A stretch of 14,498 nt of DNA, from contig NZ_CAJLUB010000036.1 of the NCBI RefSeq assembly GCF_905209685.1, positions 1 to 14,498 of the forward strand, written 5' to 3'. The translations under genes and the position numbers were made by a program. This stretch comes from an uncultured Veillonella sp. (GTDB lineage: Bacteria; Bacillota; Negativicutes; Veillonellales; Veillonellaceae). Positions 1 to 5,563 of the stretch are shown here, piece by piece. Under the pieces are notes generated by a model. The model saw nothing but the letters and a program-made list of their open reading frames with translations. It did not search any database and was not told the origin of the DNA. Position 1 is the stretch's first letter. Each line of letters starts with the position of its first letter.

Positions 1-54
1 CTCTTGAGCTAATTTCGTAATGGCCGGTAAATTTTTTATTACTTTAATAGGCAT
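1..54 (-). CDS. metA: MetA, homoserine O-acyltransferase (N-terminal 18 codons only, cut by window edge)
   Basis: Only the start of this gene is present. The reverse strand from 54 reads MPIKVIKNLPAITKLAQE, and the opening MPIK...LPA is typical of MetA homoserine O-succinyl/acetyltransferases. A good ribosome site (AGAGGTGA) lies 4 nt before the ATG. MetA acylates homoserine, the first committed step of methionine synthesis. It is the third gene of a minus-strand run, 61 nt downstream of the MalY/PatB-type lyase and behind the MetB-type enzyme. That supports the call, because MetB uses the O-acylhomoserine that MetA makes. Eighteen residues cannot show whether succinyl-CoA or acetyl-CoA is the donor. 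The catalytic Cys/His/Glu residues lie outside the window. Confidence 0.8.
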   Translation of the reverse strand, partial: MPIKVIKNLPAITKLAQE

Positions 55-115
55 ACTATCACCTCTACACACTAAACAATTTGATAACCTAATCTAAACA
101 CTCTAACCAATATTA

Positions 116-1300
116 TTAAAAGCCTCTAGCCTCGTAGGCACGACGCCAAGCTTCAAGGCCTTCTTCTAATGTTTTACGAGGACATGCTACATTGATGCGC
201 TCAAAGTCTTCCCCATCGACACCGAACATAGAGCCCGTATCTAGCCACAACTTAGCTTCATTGATAATCCATTCATCGCGTTCCTTAGGGCTCAATGGCA
301 ACTTAGAACAATCTAGCCACATAAGATATGTCCCTTCCGGACGATATACGTGAATTTTTGGCATATATTTTGCCACATAATCAATAGTGAATTGAATATT
401 GTCTTGAATGTACTCTTTCAACTCGTCGAGCCAAGGTGCACCTACTTTATAGGCCCCTTCACAGCCAACGATGCCCATTGTATTTAACTGACTATACCCA
501 GCGCGGTCGATTTCTTTGATAAAACGACGACGTAGAGAATCATTAGGAATGAAAATATTACTTACTTGTAAGCCAGCGATGTTGAAAGTCTTACTAGGCG
601 CTGTACATACGATACAATGTTCTGCATAGCTTTCACCAAGATCAGCAAAGACCTTGTGCGTATGACCTTTCCAAACAAAGTCAGCATGAATTTCGTCACT
701 CACGATGAGTACATTATGTTTAATACAAATGTCGCCAAGACGTTTCAACTCGTCCTCAGTCCACACGCGGCCTACAGGATTATGCGGATTGCACAAGAGG
801 AATAATGTTACATTTTCCTCCACGATAGCACGTTCTATGCCCTCAAAATCGATGGTATATTTGTCTTCCCCTTTGATTAATGGCACATTGATAAGACGGC
901 GGTCATTGTCATCGATAACCATACTAAATGGATAGTATACAGGTTGATTGATGAGCACGCCCTCCCCTTCATTGGTGAAAGCACGAACCGCCATGGCCAA
1001 GGCAAAGACGATACCAGGTGTTTTAACGAGCCATTTTTGTTCTGGTGTCCAGTTAAAGCGCGTAGTGAACCAGTTTTGTAATACTTCAAAGTATTCATCA
1101 TCGGATTCAGTATAGCCAAATACGCCATGATTAACACGATCTAGCAAGATTTGCTTCAACTCAGGTGGCACCTCAAAGTCCATGTCCGCCACCCAGAATG
1201 GCAACACCTCAGCTGGTTTACCGCGCTTCACAGCAAAATCATATTTCAAGGATTTTGTATGAGTTCTATCTAAAATTTGATCAAAATTATATTGTTCCAT
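116..1300 (-). CDS. patB: MalY/PatB-type cystathionine beta-lyase (PLP C-S lyase)
   Basis: This 394-residue fold-type I PLP enzyme of the aminotransferase class I/II superfamily belongs to the MalY/PatB branch. Family members cleave cystathionine to homocysteine, pyruvate and ammonia, and often also degrade cysteine with release of H2S. Visible motifs: the N-terminal substrate-loop segment LPFWVADMDFEVP, N171 in NPHNPVGR, D202 in SDEIHADF (PLP pyridine nitrogen), and K237 in APSKTFNIAG (Schiff-base lysine; E. coli MalY has it near 233). Near the C-terminus, NVACPR carries the carboxylate-binding Arg. The start at 1300 is chosen because AAGGAG lies 5 nt upstream. That site overlaps the metB stop codon, so the two genes are probably translationally coupled; an in-frame ATG at 1342 lies inside metB and has no support. 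The cytoplasmic role in transsulfuration is inferred from its place between metB and metA. A MalY-like regulatory side activity cannot be excluded. Confidence 0.9.
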   Translation of the reverse strand: MEQYNFDQILDRTHTKSLKYDFAVKRGKPAEVLPFWVADMDFEVPPELKQILLDRVNHGVFGYTESDDEYFEVLQNWFTTRFNWTPEQKWLVKTPGIVFALAMAVRAFTNEGEGVLINQPVYYPFSMVIDDNDRRLINVPLIKGEDKYTIDFEGIERAIVEENVTLFLLCNPHNPVGRVWTEDELKRLGDICIKHNVLIVSDEIHADFVWKGHTHKVFADLGESYAEHCIVCTAPSKTFNIAGLQVSNIFIPNDSLRRRFIKEIDRAGYSQLNTMGIVGCEGAYKVGAPWLDELKEYIQDNIQFTIDYVAKYMPKIHVYRPEGTYLMWLDCSKLPLSPKERDEWIINEAKLWLDTGSMFGVDGEDFERINVACPRKTLEEGLEAWRRAYEARGF

Positions 1301-1310
1301 AGGAACTCCT

Positions 1311-2444
1311 TTATTTATTGAAAGCTTGTTCCAAGTCTGCAATCAAGTCGTCTGTATCTTCAATACCTACAGATAAGCGCAATAAGCGACGTGTAATACC
1401 TTTACGCTCTGCATCTTCCGGTTTTAAATCTGGATGAGTTTGCGTTACAGGATATGTCAACAAGGACTCAGTACCACCAAGACTTTCAGCAAATTGAATA
1501 AGTTTAATACCTTCTAAGATTTGTTTAGCTGTTCCTTCACTATCTACTTCGAAGGACAACATGCCACCAAAGCCTGTAGTTTGGGCTTTGTTGATTTCAT
1601 AGCCTGGATGTTCAGGAAGGCCTGGGAACAATACTTTTGTAACTTTAGGTTGTTTTTTGAGCCAATCAGCAAGAGCAATGGCATTCTTTTGGTGTTGTTC
1701 CATGCGAAGTGCCAATGTTTTTACACCGCGGATAACGAGCCAGCTATCCATAGCAGATAAGCAAGCACCTACCGTTTTATAAGTTAATCGCAACTTCGCA
1801 GCCAATTCATCATCATTTACAATGGTGAAACCAGAAATAACGTCATGATGACCACCGATGAATTTAGTACCACTATGAACGACAATATCGGCACCTAAGT
1901 TCAATGGTTTTTGGAAATAAGGGCTCAAGAATGTATTGTCGATAATGACTAGTGCATTGCGGTCATGAGCTAAGGTACACAAGGCACGAATATCAGTAAT
2001 CTCCATCATCGGATTTGTTGGAGTTTCAATATAAACAGCCTTTGTATTTGGTTTGAAAGCTGCTTTCACCGCATCAAGATCGGATGTACCAACATAGGTG
2101 AACTCAATGCCGTTTTGTTCGTAAATATTTGTGAACATACGGATAGAACCACCGTACAAATCATCACCTAAAATGATGTGATCCCCAGGGGAGAATAGAT
2201 GGAATACAGCGTCCACTGCGGCCATGCCGGAAGAGAATGCCAATGCATCCTTACCATCTTCAAGACCTGCAATCAATTGTTCCAAACGATCCCGTGTTGG
2301 ATTAGACTCACGTGTATATTGATATCCTGTTGTATCACCCAACTTTGGATGGGAAAATGTACTAGACATATAAATTGCAGGGGAAATTGCACCAGTGCTA
2401 TCTGGTTTACCGCTGCCATGAACGCATTTTGTATTAAATTTCAT
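1311..2444 (-). CDS. metB: Cystathionine gamma-synthase / trans-sulfuration PLP enzyme (MetB family)
   Basis: This is a Cys/Met-metabolism PLP enzyme of about 377 residues, the usual family length. Seen in order: CVHG at the N-terminus, YTRESNPTRD (phosphate-binding Tyr/Arg from the neighbouring subunit), SSGMAAVDA, DNTFLSPYFQKPL, the PLP lysine near residue 194 in SGTKFIGGHHDVISG, and the C-terminal ESLGGTESLLTYP and LLRLSVGIED. The family includes cystathionine gamma-synthase, gamma-lyase and O-acylhomoserine sulfhydrylase, and sequence alone does not separate them well. Cystathionine gamma-synthase is preferred because a beta-lyase and metA follow in the same operon. Two starts are possible behind the site GAGGAG: 2453 (4 nt spacing) and 2444 (9 nt spacing). 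2444 is chosen because family members typically begin MKF.TK. The gene is transcribed from the promoter at 2481-2510. Confidence 0.88.
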   Translation of the reverse strand: MKFNTKCVHGSGKPDSTGAISPAIYMSSTFSHPKLGDTTGYQYTRESNPTRDRLEQLIAGLEDGKDALAFSSGMAAVDAVFHLFSPGDHIILGDDLYGGSIRMFTNIYEQNGIEFTYVGTSDLDAVKAAFKPNTKAVYIETPTNPMMEITDIRALCTLAHDRNALVIIDNTFLSPYFQKPLNLGADIVVHSGTKFIGGHHDVISGFTIVNDDELAAKLRLTYKTVGACLSAMDSWLVIRGVKTLALRMEQHQKNAIALADWLKKQPKVTKVLFPGLPEHPGYEINKAQTTGFGGMLSFEVDSEGTAKQILEGIKLIQFAESLGGTESLLTYPVTQTHPDLKPEDAERKGITRRLLRLSVGIEDTDDLIADLEQAFNK

Positions 2445-2480
2445 TCCATTCAACTCCTCATATTTGTATACAATATATTA

Positions 2481-2510
2481 ATTATAAAAGTAGACAATGA
2501 TTAAGGTCAA
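2481..2510 (-). promoter_or_regulatory. Sigma70-type promoter of the metB-patB-metA operon
   Basis: On the minus strand TTGACC (2510-2505) is followed after 18 nt by a perfect TATAAT (2486-2481). Transcription would start near 2474, giving a leader of only about 30 nt before metB, too short for a riboswitch. A perfect 10-bp palindrome, TTGTATACAA (2464-2473), lies at the expected start site and could be an operator. Confidence 0.75.
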
Positions 2511-2542
2511 CAAAAATGGGCACTCATACGCCATGAGTGCCC
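2511..2542 (-). terminator. Rho-independent terminator after the ECF S-component gene
   Basis: A perfect 10-bp inverted repeat, GGGCACTCAT (2518-2527) and ATGAGTGCCC (2533-2542), has a 5-nt loop. On the minus strand it is followed by ATTTTTG. The plus strand has no T-run. It ends the transcript from the ECF gene (stop at 2597) and separates it from metB. Confidence 0.85.
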
Positions 2543-2596
2543 CCAAAAAGTCATATCTATTTTGAATGGCTTGCCATAACTTCAGGTTAAGTTAGC

Positions 2597-3100
2597 CTAA
2601 TTTTTTGTACGTTTTGTAATAAGCAATGCCAAGATAATGCCCAAAGAAGACGTCACTAGTTGCGGCCAACTAGACACAAACAACATAGTATTTACAATCT
2701 TCGGTGGAAATTGGAATAGAGAGAAGAACAAAGAATATCCGCCGAATAGAACACCTGCTTTCACTAAAGCCGCCACAACAATAAGCAATACCTTCCGTTT
2801 ATGTTGTAACCAATAGGCTACAAATACATAGGCAGTCGTGCCAAGGGCGGTAATCAAAATAAACGGTGGCAACGGCAACATACCTTGTAAATGCGCTACT
2901 ACAGGCGCAATCCAGGCAATAACGAGACCATTCTTCCAACCATAGCGCCATGTGGCGAGTACAAACGTAGCAGACGTGATAGAACCGATGAGGAACATAC
3001 TCACCTGATTCGGAATAAATGGGAAAATGAGGCGCAAGCTTTGCGCCAATAAGGCTACAGCCAACAATAGGCCTGTGCCCGTAATAGATTTGGTAGACAT
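2597..3100 (-). CDS. ECF transporter S component (substrate unknown)
   Basis: This very hydrophobic 167-residue protein has five to six predicted membrane segments. Its pattern TGLLLAVALLAQSLRLIFPFIP...FLIGSIT near the start, APVVAHLQGMLPLPPFI in the middle and SSWPQLVTSSLGIILALLI at the end resembles the small substrate-binding (S) subunits of energy-coupling-factor vitamin and micronutrient importers. Such proteins give specificity and work with a shared EcfA/EcfA'/EcfT module, which is not in this window, so it would be a group II (stand-alone) S unit. The start at 3100 has AGGAGG 5 nt upstream. It lies between a PACE efflux gene (58 nt upstream, same strand) and the methionine operon. The substrate cannot be read from sequence; a sulfur compound or vitamin would be a guess from context only. 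Confidence 0.75.
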   Translation of the reverse strand: MSTKSITGTGLLLAVALLAQSLRLIFPFIPNQVSMFLIGSITSATFVLATWRYGWKNGLVIAWIAPVVAHLQGMLPLPPFILITALGTTAYVFVAYWLQHKRKVLLIVVAALVKAGVLFGGYSLFFSLFQFPPKIVNTMLFVSSWPQLVTSSLGIILALLITKRTKN

Positions 3101-3133
3101 AAGAACCTCCTACTATACAATATAGATTTTTAA

Positions 3134-3147
3134 GAGGTACTTACCTC
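3134..3147. repeat. Short palindrome in the PACE-ECF gene spacer
   Basis: GAGGTA-CT-TACCTC is a perfect 6+6 bp inverted repeat about 34 nt before the ECF start codon. On the minus strand it can form a small hairpin followed by TTAAAAATC, at best a weak terminator or pause. It could equally be an operator. Its function is undetermined. Confidence 0.35.
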
Positions 3148-3158
3148 ATATAATAAAA

Positions 3159-3563
3159 CTAAGCTTCTACAAAATATAGACGTGCCCGATCATATACCCA
3201 ATTATAAACATAAGTATAACCTAGGATAACTAATGTCATCGTTATATCCGTCACAAAAGCCATCCAAAAACTCATATGCATCATGTACATAATAATTGGT
3301 ACAGTGGCAATCATAAATAGACCTTCAAACAATACTGCATGAATCGTACGAATTACAGGACCCCGCTCTAATCGATCACCTGGTACTAGTTTATCAAATA
3401 TCCAGTTAAACACAAAATTCCAAACCATAGCTAGCAAGGAAAAAATAACCATCAATACAAAAGGCTGTCCATCATGCGGAACAAACAACATCACCAAACA
3501 ACCGATTAAAATACAACCAACCTCATACAAAATCGACTGTACCACACGCTCTGAAGTAGACAT
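3159..3563 (-). CDS. PACE-family small efflux transporter (bacterial transmembrane pair protein)
   Basis: This 134-residue membrane protein is built from two tandem copies of the bacterial transmembrane pair domain, roughly residues 3-65 and 70-134. Each copy opens with the family's Arg...Glu pattern (RVVQSILYEVGCILIG and RTIHAVLFEGLFMIA) and contains two membrane helices; the first copy ends in FNWIFDKL and the second in YNWVYDRA. PACE proteins (AceI type) export chlorhexidine and other biocides, with short-chain diamines proposed as natural substrates. The start at 3563 is chosen because GGAGG lies 8 nt upstream; the in-frame ATG at 3578 overlaps that site. A promoter is visible at 3614-3641, and the ECF gene follows after 58 nt, perhaps co-transcribed. 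The substrate here is inferred only. Confidence 0.85.
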   Translation of the reverse strand: MSTSERVVQSILYEVGCILIGCLVMLFVPHDGQPFVLMVIFSLLAMVWNFVFNWIFDKLVPGDRLERGPVIRTIHAVLFEGLFMIATVPIIMYMMHMSFWMAFVTDITMTLVILGYTYVYNWVYDRARLYFVEA

Positions 3564-3613
3564 AACAAATACCTCCATCAGAAACTAGACAAGAAATTTA
3601 CTATCACTCTACT

Positions 3614-3641
3614 ATTATATTTATTTTTTTAGATTTGTCGA
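3614..3641 (-). promoter_or_regulatory. Sigma70-type promoter of the PACE gene
   Basis: On the minus strand TCGACA (3641-3636, five of six consensus bases) is followed after 16 nt by a perfect TATAAT (3619-3614). The predicted start lies about 45 nt before the PACE start codon. Confidence 0.65.
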
Positions 3642-3646
3642 GTTTT

Positions 3647-3832
3647 GCCATTTTAAGATAGAAAAAGCCGCCATATGTCTGTCCAGCGACTTGCTCCTCG
3701 AAGTGAGTATTGCCATTTCAGGATAAAAAGAAGCCGCATTGTATCTACTAAGCGACTTGCCCTCCCGAAGTGAGTTATGCCATTTTCGGATATAAAAGAA
3801 GCCCCTCGTAGTGTTCTGTAAGCTCGACTTGC
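3647..3832 (-). repeat. Three imperfect tandem copies of a ~66-bp terminator-like repeat
   Basis: This repeat fills most of the 313-bp spacer between the PACE gene and the dicarboxylate carrier. On the plus strand each copy begins GCCATTT: copy A 3647-3711, copy B 3712-3778, copy C from 3779. Shared blocks are GCCATTTn(2)GGATA-like, AAAAGAAGCC, GCGACTTGC (split in C as GCTCGACTTGC) and, in A and B, GAAGTGAGT. Read on the minus strand, A and B each give a 7-bp stem AAGTCGC/GCGGCTT followed by a T-rich tail. The stem contains one G.U pair that would be a C-A mismatch on the plus strand, so they look like minus-strand terminators. Arms are 3665-3671 with 3686-3692 and 3731-3737 with 3752-3758. 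Copy C has been remodelled into the long hairpin listed separately. No coding potential was seen here. Confidence 0.75.
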
Positions 3833-3868
3833 AAGGGATGGAGAGCGAGCAGAATGCTACGAGGGGCT
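3795..3868 (-). terminator. Strong terminator of the DASS carrier gene (within repeat copy C)
   Basis: A 12-bp perfect stem, AGCCCCTCGTAG (3800-3811) with CTACGAGGGGCT (3857-3868), is extended inward by TTCTG/CAGAA and then GCTCG/CGAG. The apical loop is about 20 nt. On the minus strand the stem is followed by TCTTTTATA. It lies 9 nt beyond the stop codon of the carrier gene. Confidence 0.85.
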
Positions 3869-3876
3869 CTATTTAA

Positions 3877-5343
3877 TTATCCTAAAAGTGGCATTACGAA
3901 CTGAATCCATGGAATCCCCACCACAATAAAGATTGCGAGGTAGATAATCCCAAAGATAGCGCCTAATTTCCAGAATTCAGGACCTTTGTTATAGCCACTA
4001 GCAAACCAGATTGGGCTGTGACCTGTACCATATGGTGTAAGGATACCCATGATACCCATTGGTACTAAAAGAATTAACATAACTTGAGCTGGATCAACAC
4101 CAGGAATTTGAAGAATTAGAGTTGCAAACAAGCCTACCATAGCTGTTACATAAGCAGTGCCGGAAGCAAAGAAGTAACGAAGCAAGCAGAATGCTAACAA
4201 TAAACCAAGAACTGCCATTGTAGGATCTAAAGAAACTAAAGAACCACCTGCAGATTTAGCAAGCCAGTCTAAGAAGCCTACGTTTTTAAGACCAGAAGCC
4301 ATAGGCACGAGTGTAGCGAACCAAGTCAAAACATTCCATGCTGGTTTGTTAGCAAGGAAGTCTTGCCATGTCATAATCTTAGTGAAAATCATCAAGATAA
4401 TAACAATTAAAGCTGTTGTAGTTGGGTTTACTTTGAATGTAGAAGCACCAATCCACAATACAAGAGCCAATACAGAAATCAAGGCCATGAAGATTTCACT
4501 ACGTGTCATAGAACCTAATTTCTTGTATTCATCTTTTGCCCATGCTGCAATTTCAGGAGAACCTTTTACCTCTGGTTTGCAGAATACATACGTTAACAAT
4601 GGAGTGATGATAAACAAGATGAGACCTACTGGCAAGAATGCAAGGAACCATGTGCCCCAGTTAGCAGCTACGATACCAGATTTAGCAGACAATTCTAGAG
4701 CCAATGGGTTTGGCGCTGCACCAGTCAAGAAAATAGAGCTAGATACACATGTAGTTGCCAATGCTACCCAGTTCAAATAGGAACCAATTTTACGAGGGTT
4801 CTTATCTGGATAGGAATCGAACATTGGGCAAATACTAGATACGATTGGATAAATCGTACCACCGGAACGAGCCGCATTACTTGGAATGAATGGAGCCAAC
4901 ACAAGGTCAGTAATAGCAATGGCATAACCAAGACCTAAAGAGGACTTACCAAGCTTTGCTACCAAGAACAAGGCAATACGACGGCCAAGACCAGAGTTTT
5001 CATAACCAATACCGATCATGAAAGCTGCAAAGATCAACCATACGATGGCATTAGAGAAACCACTGAGGCCCCAACTGATAGCTTGTGCATCAGTAATCGC
5101 CTTTGCTACACCAGTTGCTTTATCTACAACAGGTGCAGGACCTACTTTAAACAACATAGATACGGTAACTGCAATGATACCGATAAAAGCTGGTGGCATT
5201 GGTTCTAAAATCAAACCTACCACGAGGCCAGCGAAAATACTTACGTAAATCCAAGAATTTGCGCTAAGGCCTTCAGGAGCACCGATGAGCCATACAAGAA
5301 TAGCTACTACAAGCGGTGCGAATAATTTCCAATTCAACTTCAT
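3877..5343 (-). CDS. DASS/SLC13-family dicarboxylate carrier (CitT/TtdT-like)
   Basis: This 488-residue membrane protein has about 12 hydrophobic segments and belongs to the divalent anion:sodium symporter (DASS) superfamily. It is closest in pattern to the CitT/TtdT/2-oxoglutarate-malate translocators. Motifs: LSGFSNAIVWLIFAAFMIGIGYE, LGRRIALFLV, the first substrate-loop motif APFIPSNAARSGGTIYPI (S155-N156-A157), GAAPNPLALEL, and the second loop TPYGTGHSPIWF (T436-G441). Family members move citrate, succinate, malate, fumarate or tartrate, by Na+ symport or anion exchange. In a lactate/dicarboxylate fermenter, C4-dicarboxylate uptake or exchange is plausible but inferred. The start at 5343 has AAGGAGAG 6 nt upstream. 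The gene is divergent from the ABC exporter, with a 220-bp shared upstream region, and ends at the hairpin at 3800-3868. Confidence 0.9.
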   Translation of the reverse strand: MKLNWKLFAPLVVAILVWLIGAPEGLSANSWIYVSIFAGLVVGLILEPMPPAFIGIIAVTVSMLFKVGPAPVVDKATGVAKAITDAQAISWGLSGFSNAIVWLIFAAFMIGIGYENSGLGRRIALFLVAKLGKSSLGLGYAIAITDLVLAPFIPSNAARSGGTIYPIVSSICPMFDSYPDKNPRKIGSYLNWVALATTCVSSSIFLTGAAPNPLALELSAKSGIVAANWGTWFLAFLPVGLILFIITPLLTYVFCKPEVKGSPEIAAWAKDEYKKLGSMTRSEIFMALISVLALVLWIGASTFKVNPTTTALIVIILMIFTKIMTWQDFLANKPAWNVLTWFATLVPMASGLKNVGFLDWLAKSAGGSLVSLDPTMAVLGLLLAFCLLRYFFASGTAYVTAMVGLFATLILQIPGVDPAQVMLILLVPMGIMGILTPYGTGHSPIWFASGYNKGPEFWKLGAIFGIIYLAIFIVVGIPWIQFVMPLLG

Positions 5344-5563
5344 TAGAAACTCTCCTTACTACTTCAAAACAAAAATTGCAAAAAAATGCTTGTCTAGTAT
5401 ATCAAAATTTTTAATATCAGTACATAACTTAAAACATAACAGTTATTAATAGATACTAAACTTTTTATAATAGGTTTTATTAAACTAGTCGTTTTTAATT
5501 TTATGCAATATAATATAAATATCGAAAATTATTAATTTAATGCAATTTACTAAGAGGATTTAA
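5344..5563. promoter_or_regulatory. Divergent AT-rich promoter region between the DASS carrier and the ABC exporter
   Basis: This 220-bp stretch is extremely AT-rich and has no gene. On the plus strand a perfect TATAAT at 5509-5514 is the best -10 for the exporter genes, but no good -35 precedes it. A second TATAAT is at 5466-5471. On the minus strand TATACT near 5395-5400 could serve the carrier, with only a weak -35. An 11-bp palindrome, ATAAC-A-GTTAT (5436-5446), lies mid-region and could be a regulator site. Assignments are tentative because such motifs arise easily in AT-rich DNA. Confidence 0.4.

Noticed and set aside
2445..2480. Riboswitch upstream of metB
   Set aside because: The promoter at 2481-2510 leaves a leader of about 30 nt, far too short.
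2566..2577. Palindrome ATGGC-TT-GCCAT downstream of the ECF gene
   Set aside because: Arms of 5 bp with a 2-nt centre and no T-tail; the stronger hairpin at 2518-2542 is the terminator.
3647..3832. Possible CRISPR array
   Set aside because: The three repeats are imperfect, directly adjacent and long (about 66 bp), without unique spacers or cas genes; the terminator-like fold explains them better.
4346..4780. Open 144-codon reading frame on the plus strand
   Set aside because: It is antisense to the DASS carrier, a strongly recognisable membrane protein; the antisense product has no recognisable domain.
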